A stretch of 64,000 nucleotides of DNA from Omphiscola glabra (taxonomy: Eukaryota; Mollusca; Gastropoda; Lymnaeidae), in NCBI GenBank assembly GCA_964017045.1, contig OZ024797.1:14775562-14839561 (forward strand), in the 5' to 3' direction. Positions 35,320-45,379 of the stretch are shown here, one piece after another; position 1 is the stretch's first letter, and each line of letters begins with the position of its first letter. A program made the position numbers and the translations under genes. The notes under the pieces were generated by a model. The model made no database searches. It was not told the DNA's origin and worked only from the letters and a program-made list of their open reading frames with translations.

Positions 35320-36038
35320 AATTACAGCAGATTCTGGGACCATAGATTCTGGGACCATAGATTCTAGGAGCATTGATGCTGGGACCATAGATGCTGGGAC
35401 CATAGATTCTGGGATCATAGATTCTGGGAGCATTGATGCTGGGACCATAGATTCTGGGACCATAGATTCTGGGATCATAGATTCTGGGACCATAGATTCT
35501 GGGACCATAGATGCTGGGACCATAGATTCTGGGACCATAGATTCTGGGACCATAGATTCTGGGACCATAGATTCTGGGACCATAGATGCTGGGACCATAG
35601 ATTCTGGGACCATAGATTCTGGGACCATAGATTCTGGGACCATAGATTCTGGGAGCATAGATGCTGGGACCATAGATTCTGGGACCATAGATTCTGGGAC
35701 CATAGATTCTGGGACCATAGATTCTGGGACCATAGATTCTGGGATCATAGATTCTGGGACCATAGATTCTGGGACCATAGATTCTGGGACCATATATTCT
35801 GGGACCATAGATGCTGGGACCATAGATTCTGGGACCATAGATTCTTGGACCATAGATTCTGGGATCATAGATTCTGGGACCATAGATTCTGGGACCATAA
35901 ATGCTGGGACCATAGATTCTGGGACCATAGATTCTGGGACCATAGATTCTGGGACCATAGATTCTGGCCGTTTGTGCAAATTGGCCCGGAAAAACCGACC
36001 AAGCTGGGCATACAATGGTACCAGCATCTGCTGTAATT
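35320..36038. mobile_element. MITE-like element filled by a 15-bp array
   Basis: Perfect 13-bp inverted repeats AATTACAGCAGAT (35320-35332) and ATCTGCTGTAATT (36026-36038) bound the segment. Extended, the two ends agree at 22 of 26 positions. The left end runs straight into the 15-bp array. If AATT is taken as target duplication, the terminal repeat is ACAGCAGAT. The only non-array interior is about 58 bp at 35968-36025. Superfamily unknown. Confidence 0.65.
35333..35967. repeat. 15-bp (GATTCTGGGACCATA)n array, locus 2
   Basis: About 42 units. Variants are GATGCT, GGATCATAG and GGAGCATTGATGCT, each recurring several times, which indicates block duplication. The minus strand is open in all frames (repeats MVPES, IYGPR and NLWSQ). 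One frame begins with a hydrophobic leader outside the array, but unit variants are almost all amino-acid changing, so no gene is called. Confidence 0.97.
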
Positions 36039-36432
36039 AATGGGTACGTTAAAAAACAAACCAAAAACAAAAGAAAAGCTGCCACTCACATGTTCATCTT
36101 GTCATACTGTTGCCGGAGGCGGAGAACACTGCCGTTGGCCAAAATTTAGAATCTAATCAATAGAAGCTAAAATAAAGAATTATAATGTAGTTTGCAGAAT
36201 ATATATGATTGAATAAAGGATTATATTATGGGATATTGAATATATGATACCGACTATGCAATATAAATGGTTTTATAAGATGGCGTTTTGAAAATAGGGT
36301 GTAGAATATAAAATATAGAACACGTTCAATAGAATCTAGAATATAGAAGCATTGTACAGAATATAGCATTAAAAAATGACAGTAAAATCGTAGAACAAAT
36401 GCAACGGACAATGATAAACTAAGTTTGACATT
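36039..36432. other. Unannotated AT-rich spacer
   Basis: About 390 bp rich in AGAATATA-type phrases. No gene recognised. Confidence 0.55.
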
Positions 36433-37122
36433 GTGGTCTCTAGCTACCACATTGTGATCACTATTTACGACATTGTGGTCACTAGCTACGACATTGTGGT
36501 CACTAGCTACGACATTGTGGTCTCTAGCTACGACATTGTGGTCTCAAGCTACGACATTGTGGTCACTGGCTACGACATTGTGGTCTCTAGCAACGACATA
36601 GTGGTCTCTAGCTATGACATTGTGGTCACTAGCTACGACATTGTGTTCACTAGCTACGACATTGTGGTCTCTAGCTATGACATTGTGTTCACTAGCTACG
36701 ACATTGTAGTCTCTAGCTACAACATTGTGGTCACTAGCTACGACATTGTGTTCACTAGCTACGACATTGTGGTCTCCAGCTACGACATTGTGGTCTCTAG
36801 ATACGACATTGTGGTCTCTAGCTACGACATTGTGGTCTCTAGCTACGACATTGTGGTCTCTAGCTATGACATTGTGTTCACTAGCTACGACATTGTGGTC
36901 TCCAGCTACGACATTGTGGTCTCTAGATACGACATTGTCGTCTCTAGCTACGACATTGTGGTCTCAAGCTACGACATTGTGGTCTCTAGATACGACATTG
37001 TGGTCTCTAGCTACGACATTGTGGTCTCAAACTACGACATTGTGGTCTCTAGATACGACATTGTGCTCTCTAGCTACGACATTGTGGTCTCTAGCTACGA
37101 CATTGTGGTCTCCAGCTACGAC
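36433..37122. repeat. 21-bp minisatellite
   Basis: About 33 units of CTAGCTACGACATTGTGGTC plus one base, with TTCACT, TCTCTAGATAC and TCCAGC variants in repeating order. The 256-codon plus-strand frame is a seven-residue repeat (YDIVVSS) and is not considered a gene. Confidence 0.97.
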
Positions 37123-37295
37123 CGTGGGTATATACGGGGAGTTAATCTTGCTAGGCTAAAGGCAACATCAATGATGTTGGCTGATTTAATCTCAAATGGC
37201 TAGTTGCTACACAATAGTGATGTCTAGTTTCATGTTCATTCGACATTGACAATGTCAATGGTCTTTGGTTTATTTCATATTTAGTTGATGTTGTT

Positions 37296-37508
37296 TATAT
37301 CAACGCTATTGGCTGGTGTTTATCTCTACGAACTTTGGTTACATCAACGCTATTGGCTGGTGTGTATCTACGAACTTTGGTTACATCAACGCTATTGGCT
37401 GGTGTGTCTCTACGAACTTTGGTTACATCTATAAGTATTGGCTGGTGTTTATCTCTGCGAACTTTGGTTACATCTATAAGTATTGGCTGGTGTTTATCTC
37501 TGCGAACT
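37296..37508. repeat. About 41-44-bp minisatellite
   Basis: Five units containing CTATTGGCTGGTGTTTATCT and CGAACTTTGGTTACATC. Two subtypes are present (ACATCAACGC and ACATCTATAAG). Confidence 0.93.
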
Positions 37509-37987
37509 GCCATCTTCTTTTTTTGTGACATATCTTTTTTTAACACCTTTTTTTGTTCATTGTATGTAACTTTATGCATGAAAGTACGTGAAGTTACTGC
37601 CAAGAACAATACGTTTGATATCATATATCCATCAGTTAACTAAACTAACTGTTAAGATCATTGCTCAGCAACTGCGACAAAATGGCTACTTTGACCATAT
37701 TTGTAAACCTGAGGTATGAGACACAGTGTTAAGGAAACACATGCATGACACTACTGTGTCCTTAGTGATAAGCTAACGTTTTTTAAAAATCGTGTAATAA
37801 GTGGTTAGAAAAATTTGTATTGTTGATTTGTTTGGGGTCAGTGACCTATACATTTTTGATCTCTTCATTTACCTGCTAAGCTTTTCTCTTTTATTAATTG
37901 ATCATCAATCGAGTTTTATTACCGATATTAATCGAATGATAAGCTTCATGTGCGGTCGTGCAAAGTTGGGACATACATGCAATGAGA

Positions 37988-38275
37988 CCCTGTCACATTT
38001 GAAACAACTCTCTCATTGTTATGATGAACGTACACTGTCACATTTGAAACAACTCTCTCATTGTTATGATGAACGTACACTGTCACATTTGAAACAACTC
38101 TCTCATTCTTATGATGAACGTACACTGTCACATTTGAAACAACTCTCTCATTGTTATGATGAACGTACACTGTCACATTTGAAACAACTCTCTCATTGTT
38201 ATGATGAACGTACACTGTCACATTTGAAACAACTCTCTCATTGTTATGATGAAAGTACCCTGTCACATTTGAAAT
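37988..38275. repeat. 45-bp minisatellite
   Basis: About 6.5 units exactly 45 bp apart (CATTTGAAAC at 38041 and 38086). Units contain TGTCACATTTGAAACAACTC and TCTCATTGTTATGATGAACG and are nearly identical. Being divisible by three, it produces a 15-residue repeat frame (SHLKQLSHCYDERTL) within a 158-codon open frame. The non-repeat N-terminal part has no recognisable domain. Confidence 0.96.
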
Positions 38276-38727
38276 AATTATCTCGTTGCCATGATTGTTC
38301 TTAAAATAGCCAATAACCGTTATGAAAAAACACCAACAAACAATACTAAAAGTTATGAATGCTGTTGTCACCGGAGTTCACAGGTAATGGATCGCTGAAC
38401 ACGTTTGGACATTCCCATTTCTACAGCAATACAAACTGTTGACGTGGACTCGATATTGACCTCGCTCAATGCGTCCGTTATCGAGTCCGAGACGAGAGCC
38501 GAGAGAGCTCAAAGGGGGTTTAGATGAAACTCATCAAACATCGAATTCAAAAGTTCATAAGACATTTCAGCGGTTACTTTATTGGAACCGGTGGCTCAAT
38601 AAATTAATCTTTTATATGTATAAATAAACCTATAGGAGGCACGACAATACGCTCGGGGGACAACTACACTATAGCTGGGAGATAGCTGTACAAAATATCG
38701 ACAGTAAAGTAATATATACCACGTTAC
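38276..38727. other. Unannotated spacer
   Basis: About 450 bp, no gene or repeat recognised. Confidence 0.55.
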
Positions 38728-39012
38728 AAACATGATATACCTTGGCACAAACATGATATATCTTGACACAAACATGATATACCTCGACACAAGCATGATA
38801 TACCTCGACACAAACATGATATACCTCGACACAAACATGATATACCACGACACAAACATGATATGCCACCACACAAAAATGATATACATTGGCACAAACA
38901 TGATATACCTCGACACAAACATGATATAACTCGACACAAACATTATAAGCCACCACACAAACATGATATACCTTGGCACAAACATGATATACCTCGACAC
39001 AAACATGACATA
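38728..39012. repeat. 21-bp minisatellite
   Basis: About 13 units of ACAAACATGATATACCTCGA plus C. Variants CTTGGC, CACGAC and CACCAC alternate. Confidence 0.96.
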
Positions 39013-39177
39013 CCCCGGCGATACAAGAATATGCCTTGTTTATATTGCTCATTGATAGGATATTCCTATGGGACATCACAACTTGTAGCCGTTTGATTAA
39101 TTGTCACAAAAATACATTATTTCCACACGCGTTGCGCAAAATGCAAGGGCAATGTAGTCTAAACAACAACACAAATT

Positions 39178-39790
39178 TTACCATCCCGTCAAGTTTGTAC
39201 CGTCCTGTCAAGTTTGTACCATCCTATCTAGTTTGTACTGTCCTGTCAAGTTTGTACCATCCTGTCAAGTGATCACCGTCCTGTCAAGTGTGTACCGTCC
39301 TGTCAAGTTTGTACCATCCTGTCAAGTTTGTACCGTCCTGTCACATTTGTACTGTGCTGACAAGATTGTACCATCCTGTCACGTTTGTAACATCCTTTCA
39401 AGTTTGTACCATGCTGTCAAATTTTTAACATCCTGTCAATTTTGTACAGTGCTGACAAGATTGTACGATCTTGTCAACTTTGTACCATCCTATCAAGCTT
39501 GTACTATCCCATCACGTTTGTACCATCCTCTCAAGGTTGTACCATCATGTCAAGTGAGTATGATGCTGACAAGATTTTACCGTACTGACAAGAATGTATA
39601 CCGTGCTGGCGAGATTGTACCAAGCTGGCAAGATTGTACTGTATTTTAGAGTTAGTACCGTGATGCTAAAATCTTTTGTTATGCCACGTCGAGTGGCAAC
39701 CATGTCGACAATAGTGTACCGCGCTTCCAAACGTGTACCATTCTGTCAAATACTGTACCGCGCTGTCAAGATTGTCTTGCCGTGCCAAGT
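39178..39790. repeat. Degenerate 18-bp minisatellite
   Basis: About 33 units of TTGTACCRTCCTGTCAAG with substantial divergence to the right, where GCTGACAAGATTGTACC forms prevail. Older than its neighbours. Confidence 0.93.
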
Positions 39791-40751
39791 TTGCTGACAT
39801 CGTATTACCATAGTCGTGTTTATAATTAATTATGCGTCTTGTCATAATGGAGAGCTCTTCTCTGTTTACCGACTACTCAAAAATGCAGATATTCGTTAAT
39901 TTTTGTGTCGATTCTCCGAAGACATCGTCCGAACAGAGTTATTTCCAGAGCGATTATTTATTCCCCCCCCCCCCCCCCTTTTCTGTGTTAGCGATTCATG
40001 CCGTAGATCATACTATGATAATTATATGATATGTGTCTTCCCTTTGCACGCGTGCCTCTCTACACATTGTTAGCACACTTTCGCTTGACCTCGCTGCACA
40101 GGGTCAAACAGCGTTCTGCCGGATGCGTCGTTCTGCAAAAATTGGAGAACTTGGTCATGATGAAAGAATCTGCGATAAAATCGATCAATAATTGATATGT
40201 CTAAGTTAGATTATTACTGAGACGGTGAACCGTGTGGGGGGAAAGACGGGGGTAGTGTTGTGTCAGCTAAAATTGTGCCTGAGAAGATTTTCATCGTAAA
40301 AAACAAAAAGCAATTCATTTTTTTCATAACCTCGTTTTCAAATGTTGAAACGCAGCCATTTTCTGTTTCATTTCAAGCACACCTAAGGCAGTACACCGTA
40401 ATTCGATCTTGAAGTCTACTACTGGCGTCACACATTCTCACAACCTGGTCAAATAACTTTGGTTATCTTTAGTAGGTGTGAATTTTTTTAAAAATGGGGG
40501 GGGGGGGGGTTCGTCGATGACTTCGTACAGTGGAAGCTCGTCTTGCGATACACTCGTAGACCAAATTACTCGTAAATGCGAGGCTGGGATGAACATAGTG
40601 CTTTCCTGATTGAGGGCATGCTTCTTTTCTTATTTGACATGCGCAATTAAGAAAACCCACCTATGCGTTCCGCCCATGAAAGCTTAAACGGGAAACGCTC
40701 AGCTGGGGGGGGGGGGGTGAAGGGGCTTCAATGATTGTTTAAAAGCTTTCG
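39791..40751. other. Unannotated spacer with C/G tracts
   Basis: Poly-C near 39963 and poly-G near 40497 and 40706. No gene recognised. Confidence 0.55.
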
Positions 40752-40861
40752 ACGACCAGATGTAATGAGGTCAATACTTTGTATTAGAATTGTCGTTTAA
40801 TGCCCTTGACCTACGTCGTACTTCTAAATGTCCAAGGCTTGCTGTTTTAACGGACAGCTGA
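40752..40861 (+). repeat. Dispersed repeat, empty-site copy
   Basis: About 110 bp related to 42797-43149, with CGACGACCAGATGTA, TGTCGTTTAATGCCCTTGAC and TTAACGGACAGCTG in the same order. It lacks the SPIN-like insertion carried by the other copy, so it shows the pre-insertion state. Confidence 0.75.
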
Positions 40862-40867
40862 TTTTTA

Positions 40868-41045
40868 TCACAGAACCGTGCAAGATGGCGTAGCAGATTC
40901 AGTGTCGGAACACAATCCTCAGAGATTAAACGCACCGCTCACGCCCAAAGAAAGCGCACAGCAAGGAAAAGCAGAATCTACTCAAAACCTCTTGGCACCC
41001 AAAACAACATGTATCCCACGTGCGGGAAAGCTTTCCAGGCACACG
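40868..41045 (+). pseudogene. LINE ORF2 C-terminal fragment
   Basis: One frame reads NRARWRSRFSVGTQSSEIKR, then TAHAQRKRTARKSRIYSKP and YPTCGKAFQAHAH. It corresponds to the fragment at 58393-58646 (DRASWRGRLAVGPKYSEYKR and CPTCGKVFQ), with the first zinc-finger Cys changed to Tyr. The match breaks at 41040, where an (AC)n microsatellite has replaced the rest of the finger. Only the 3' end of the retrotransposon is present. Confidence 0.8.
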
Positions 41046-41078
<33 letters not shown>

Positions 41079-41079
41079 G
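41040..41079. repeat. (AC)n/(AT)n microsatellite
   Basis: ACACAC for about 30 bp followed by a short ATATAT run, directly at the LINE fragment end. Confidence 0.95.
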
Positions 41080-41169
41080 GTGACGTTTAACACAAAATCA
41101 AGATGGTGATTTATGTCTTTAAAATCCGCAAAATAAACTATGTTCGTTATATTCGATGCATATTTTCTG

Positions 41170-41597
41170 TCTTGAAAGGCCAAGCATAAAATCTGTCTAA
41201 TAAAGGCCAAACATAAATTCTGTCTAACAAAGGCCAAACATACAATTCGGTCTAATAAGGCCAAACATAAATTCTGTCTAACAATGGCCAACATAAATTC
41301 TGTCTAACAAAGACGAAACATAAATTCTGTCTAACAATGGCCAAACATAAATTCTGTTCTACAAAGGCCGAACATACAATTCGATCTAACAATGCCAAAC
41401 ATAAAATTCTGTCTAACAAAGCCTAAACATAAATTCTGTCTAACAAAGTCTAAACATAAATTCTGTCTAACAAAGTCTAAACATAAATTCTGTCTAACAA
41501 AGTCTAAACATAAATTCTGTCTAACAAAGTCTAAACATAAATTCTGTCTAACAAAAGCCAAACATAAAATTCTCTCTAACAAGGCCAAACATAAATT
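41170..41597. repeat. 27-bp minisatellite, left part
   Basis: About 16 units of AAACATAAATTCTGTCTAAC plus AAAGGCC or AAAGTCT. Interrupted by the element at 41598-41844 and continuing at 41845-41900. Confidence 0.95.
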
Positions 41598-41844
41598 GAA
41601 GACCCTAGCACTAAAAGTCATTAAGTCACATATGTGTAACAATCAATCTAAACTGTGACATTTTCTTATCCAGTTTAGCCAAGTGTACTGTAGAAATTTG
41701 AACACATTAAAATTCACCTAAGTGCCTTATCTAAATAAAACAAAAATAAAAGTGATCACATTTTATAGAGGAAAAGAATATTTGAACTTGATTATCTCAA
41801 AATGGGTATTTTGTGACTTCAGTACTTTTAGCACTAAGGTCTTC
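41598..41844. mobile_element. 247-bp MITE inserted in a minisatellite
   Basis: Inverted ends of about 34 bp: left GAAGACCCTAGCACTAAAAG, right reading inward GAAGACCTTAGTGCTAAAAG. AATT occurs on both sides (41594-41597, 41845-41848), while an uninterrupted array unit has one AATT at this position (CATAAATTCTG), so a 4-bp AATT duplication is the simplest reading. It does not encode a protein; superfamily not assigned. Confidence 0.87.
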
Positions 41845-41900
41845 AATTCTGTCTAACAAAGGCCAAACATAAATTCTGTCTAACAAAGGCCAAACATAAA
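41845..41900. repeat. 27-bp minisatellite, right part
   Basis: Two more units of the array at 41170-41597, resuming mid-unit at the right border of the inserted element. Confidence 0.93.
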
Positions 41901-42339
41901 CTAAACCGCTGCCAAAGCAGTAATATAGTAAGGCCACGCTTTCGAATCGAGATTCTCATCGCAAAGAAATTCAATACCATAATTCCTGGCATATTTGAAT
42001 AAACTTTTCCCAGTATTTACCGCTGAGATTTGGTTTAAACGGTCTTGTTCAACAACCGTGCCGCACCGCGCAGACCCAGCAAGGGATTTTTTTTCTCCTC
42101 CCTCCTTTGGTGTTAGCGCTCATTATAAAAACGTACTTAACAAAAGCTTCCCTCCGTATTGACACCGGCGGGTTGCCTTTGGCAAAACACGTATTTGATC
42201 AGTGTCAGGAAGTGTGACATTCTGCAGTTTCATTTTGTAAGACGGAATAAAAACCAGAAAATAAAATGTTTTCAGTTGTTTCATTTTTTATTAGTTGAGT
42301 TTTCATTGAAAGATGGATCTAAAAGGAATTTTCCGTTTC
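41901..42339. other. Unannotated spacer
   Basis: About 440 bp, no gene or repeat recognised. Confidence 0.55.
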
Positions 42340-42526
42340 CAGAGGCGTAGCTAGAGTGTTTGTCACCCGGAGACGAGATTCATTTTAAAGCGATATATAT
42401 TTTTTTTTAACTCTCAAACCAATCATTTTCATCGATTAAATAGTATTAAAACACATTTTGGCGCCCCTAACTAGTCTGGCGCCCAGGGACATCTGTCCCC
42501 CTGTGCCCCCCTTAGCTACGCCTCTG
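42340..42526 (+). mobile_element. hAT MITE, CAGAGGCGTAGC family, copy B
   Basis: A 187-bp relative of 2541-2728, starting CAGAGGCGTAGCTAGAGTG and ending CTTAGCTACGCCTCTG. Flanks TCCGTTTC and TCAGTTTC match at 7 of 8 positions. Confidence 0.92.
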
Positions 42527-42796
42527 TCAGTTTCTTTGAGATGTGTGACATTTGTTATGAACTAAAGTAAATTAATGATGGTAAAAGCTGTTTGGTTTTT
42601 TTGGAGGGTATTGATCCCAAGAGCTGCATGCTACAGCCTGATGAAGTACGAATACTAATTTTATTGTTCTTGTATCGATTGAGTCGCCTCGTTGCAGCGG
42701 CGCCGTTTAACACGAGATCAGGGAATATTGATATTTGATAACCAATGCGATAAGGTCTGAGGTCAAAGACCTGAAACAGTTTTGGAGGGGAAAACA

Positions 42797-43149
42797 TCCG
42801 ACGGCCAGATGTACTTAGATCAGCGGTTCTTAGACTGTGGATCGCAACCCCTTTTGGGGTCGAACGACCCTTTCCCAGGGGTCGCCTAAGATCATCGGAA
42901 AACACATATACTTTATAGTTATGACGTAACAACGACAGTTTTTTTTTTGTGGTTGTGGGTCGCCACAAAATAAGAAACTGTATTAAAGGGTCGCGGCATT
43001 AGTAAGGCTGAGAACCACTGACTTAGATGAGGGCTTCGTGTTAGAAGTGTCGTTTAATGACCATGACCTACGTTTTACTTCTGCATAGTTTCTTGAACCG
43101 CCGCCTTGAAAACAAATGTCCAGCGGTCGATGTTTTAGCGGACGGCTGT
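42797..43149 (+). repeat. Dispersed repeat interrupted by a SPIN-like MITE
   Basis: The halves 42797-42820 and 43021-43149 together correspond to 40752-40861. Shared phrases are CCAGATGTA, GTGTCGTTTAATG, CATGACCTACG and TTAGCGGACGGCTG. This copy also has about 30 bp extra around 43085-43115. Confidence 0.72.
42821..43020 (+). mobile_element. SPIN-like hAT MITE, copy 4
   Basis: A 200-bp copy with ends CAGCGGTTCTTAGACTGTGG and AGGCTGAGAACCACTG, flanked by a perfect 8-bp duplication ACTTAGAT at 42813-42820 and 43021-43028. It is nested in a dispersed repeat. Confidence 0.93.
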
Positions 43150-43419
43150 TATTGTATCAAACGGTTTGAATTAGATAGTATAGCCTACTGCGAGCGTGTC
43201 AACAATGCAAGCGAATGAAATGTTCAAAATGAACATGGTTTGTTCATAGATACTGGTACCGGTAATCAGAGGTAGTGACGTTGGGTGGAAATGTGTAAAA
43301 AAAAAGAAAGAGATTCACCTTCATTTATTTGAACACATTGGAATTAAGCATTTTTGTTTATATTTTAAAAAAATACTTTTTCATTTAAACTGTGCTTTGA
43401 TCATTGGTACTGAGCTGAG

Positions 43420-43540
43420 ACTTAAGTAAAATCTGAGCTGGGCCTAGATGTAAGTAAAATCTGAGCTGGGCCTAGATGTAAGTAAAATCTGAGCTGGGCT
43501 GATACTTAAGTAAAATTTGAGCTTGGCTGAGATCACGAGG
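43420..43540. repeat. 28-bp repeat, four copies
   Basis: Units of AAGTAAAATCTGAGCTGGGC plus CTAGATGT or TGATACTT. Confidence 0.93.
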
Positions 43541-44050
43541 CCGAGGTACTGTTATAAAGTTTCAATACATTTAAAATAAAAATAAAAAGTTGAGATCTCT
43601 GTAGCACTGGAACTGTGGTTAAATAAAATTTCTACGGAGCGTTGATTTTAATGATTTTGGAACCTTGGTCTGAAACTTACGGTCACTGACTTCACACCTA
43701 CACCATCTTAATGAACATATCTGAACTTGATTACAACATTCCACCATGCGAGCGCCGTTGTTAAATAGATCGACCAAGAAACTAATGTAATAAATAATTT
43801 ATTTCAAAGGAAGCTACGCATACCCCCCCCCCCCACCCCTAAACCCCTCGCAGACTCAGTGCTATCTTCGCGATGCTAAGATTCATCAGATGATCTTGAT
43901 CTAACACTGCGTCACAAACTTTGTATTGATGGGTTCTACGACGCTGGATCATGTGGGGGGGGGGGGGAGAGGCGGGGGGCTGGAAGGGGCGATCTGGTTG
44001 GTACAGTGTGATCGTTTAAGGATGCTGGTGGTTGGGTTAAAATTCAATGT
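43541..44050. other. Unannotated spacer with C/G tracts
   Basis: C tract near 43824 and G tract near 43956. No gene recognised. Confidence 0.55.
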
Positions 44051-44335
44051 AAGGAGTTAGGAATGAGTCATGTGAGTTAGGGATCAGTCAGTTGGGTTAG
44101 GAATCAGTCAGGTGAGTTAGGGATCAGTCAGGTGGGTTAGGGATCAGTCAGGTGAGTTAGGGATCAGTCAGGTGGGCTAGGGATCAGTCAGGTGGGTTAG
44201 GGATCAGTCAATTGGGTTAGGGATCAGTCAGGTTGGTTAGGGATCAGTCAATTCGGTTAGGGATCAGTAAGGTGAGTTAGGGATCAGTCAGGTGGGTTAG
44301 GGATCAGTCAATTGGGTTAGGGATCAGTCAGGTGG
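44051..44335. repeat. 20-bp minisatellite containing TTAGGG
   Basis: About 14 units of GGTGGGTTAGGGATCAGTCA. Each holds one TTAGGG hexamer, but 20 bp apart and not head to tail, so this is not telomeric DNA by itself. Confidence 0.95.
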
Positions 44336-44390
44336 GTGCTGGAGATCTTATAAGTCATTAATTATTATGACATTTATGCAAACGATAAAA

Positions 44391-44876
44391 TATGCTAACA
44401 GACCACTGACTACCCATTGGTGCTAACAGACCACTACCAACTATTGATTCTAACAGACCACTGACTACCTATTGATGCTAACTGACCACTGGCTACTTAT
44501 TAATGCTATAACTGACCACTGACCACCTATTGATGCTAACAGGCAATTGACCACCTATTGATGCTAACAGACCACTGACTACCTATTGGCCTATTGATGC
44601 TGAGTCCACTGACCACATATTGATGCTAACTTACAACTGACTACCTATTGTTGCTAACAGACCACTGACTACCTATTGATGCTAACAGACCACTGACTAC
44701 CTATTGATGCTATAACTGACCACTGACCACCTATTGATGCTAACGGACCACTGACTACCTATTGATGCTAACAGACCACTGACTACCTATTGATGCTAAC
44801 AGACCACTGACTACCTATTGGTGCTAACAGACCACTGACTACCTATTGATGCTACCAGACCACCAACCTCCTATTG
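44391..44876. repeat. 28-bp minisatellite
   Basis: About 17 units of GCTAACAGACCACTGACTAC plus CTATTGAT. The right flank (44877-44900) contains TTAGTCAGTGG, the reverse complement of part of the unit, so the array edge holds an inverted partial copy. Confidence 0.94.
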
Positions 44877-44920
44877 GTTCATTAGTCAGTGGGTTATTAT
44901 TTCTTGCCGTTATTCATTTG

Positions 44921-44958
44921 TCCCGTCTGCCTAAGTAGGCTATAGGCAGAAACGTTCT
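44921..44958 (+). other. Recurrent hairpin motif, copy 2
   Basis: TCCCGTCTGCCTAAGTAGGC then TATAGGCAGAAACGTTCT. It shares TGTC-C-TCTGC, a GGC-loop-GGC/GCC hairpin and GAAACGTTC with the copies at 35153 and 60797 and, as at 35153, follows shortly after a minisatellite. Confidence 0.6.
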
Positions 44959-45337
44959 TTCTTGTAATTGTACTCTTTTTATATTTCCAGTTTCCACATA
45001 CGTTGTTCCACTATTACCTTCACACATCTTGAAACCAGTCCTTCACTTATTATCCTTTAGTCTTTCTTACCTCTTCTTCCCTCCGACATTGATATTCTGT
45101 TCGGTTGCATATTTCATAATACATCGTTGCCTTCTTTGTCCTCGGGTTTCCTCTTTGCCAACCTACCATCTTATCGATTGCTTATCAAGATGTCGATTTC
45201 AAATCATGGCGTCGAAAACATTTAAAATATCTACTATCCTCCGCACTAAATTAAACGGTCGTGTCTTTCTTTTTTCAAGCTTCAACATACCTTGTTACAC
45301 AATTGATTTACTTCACACAAGTGCTTCAACGCAATCT

Positions 45338-45373
45338 CCTCTCTCTCTCTCTCTCTCTATCTCGCTCTCTCTG
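45338..45373. repeat. (CT)n microsatellite
   Basis: CTCTCT with single interruptions, ending before the GC-rich segment. Confidence 0.93.
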
Positions 45374-45379
45374 AAATAT

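Noticed and set aside
36433..37203. 256-codon YDIVVSS repeat protein
   Set aside because: The 21-bp unit is divisible by three, so an open frame is expected. No signal, domain or codon bias was seen.
37801..38277. 158-codon frame with a non-repeat N-terminus and SHLKQLSHCYDERTL repeats
   Set aside because: The N-terminal part has no recognisable domain and the rest is a 45-bp array; support for a gene is too weak.
44051..44335. Interstitial telomere block
   Set aside because: TTAGGG occurs once per 20-bp unit, not head to tail.
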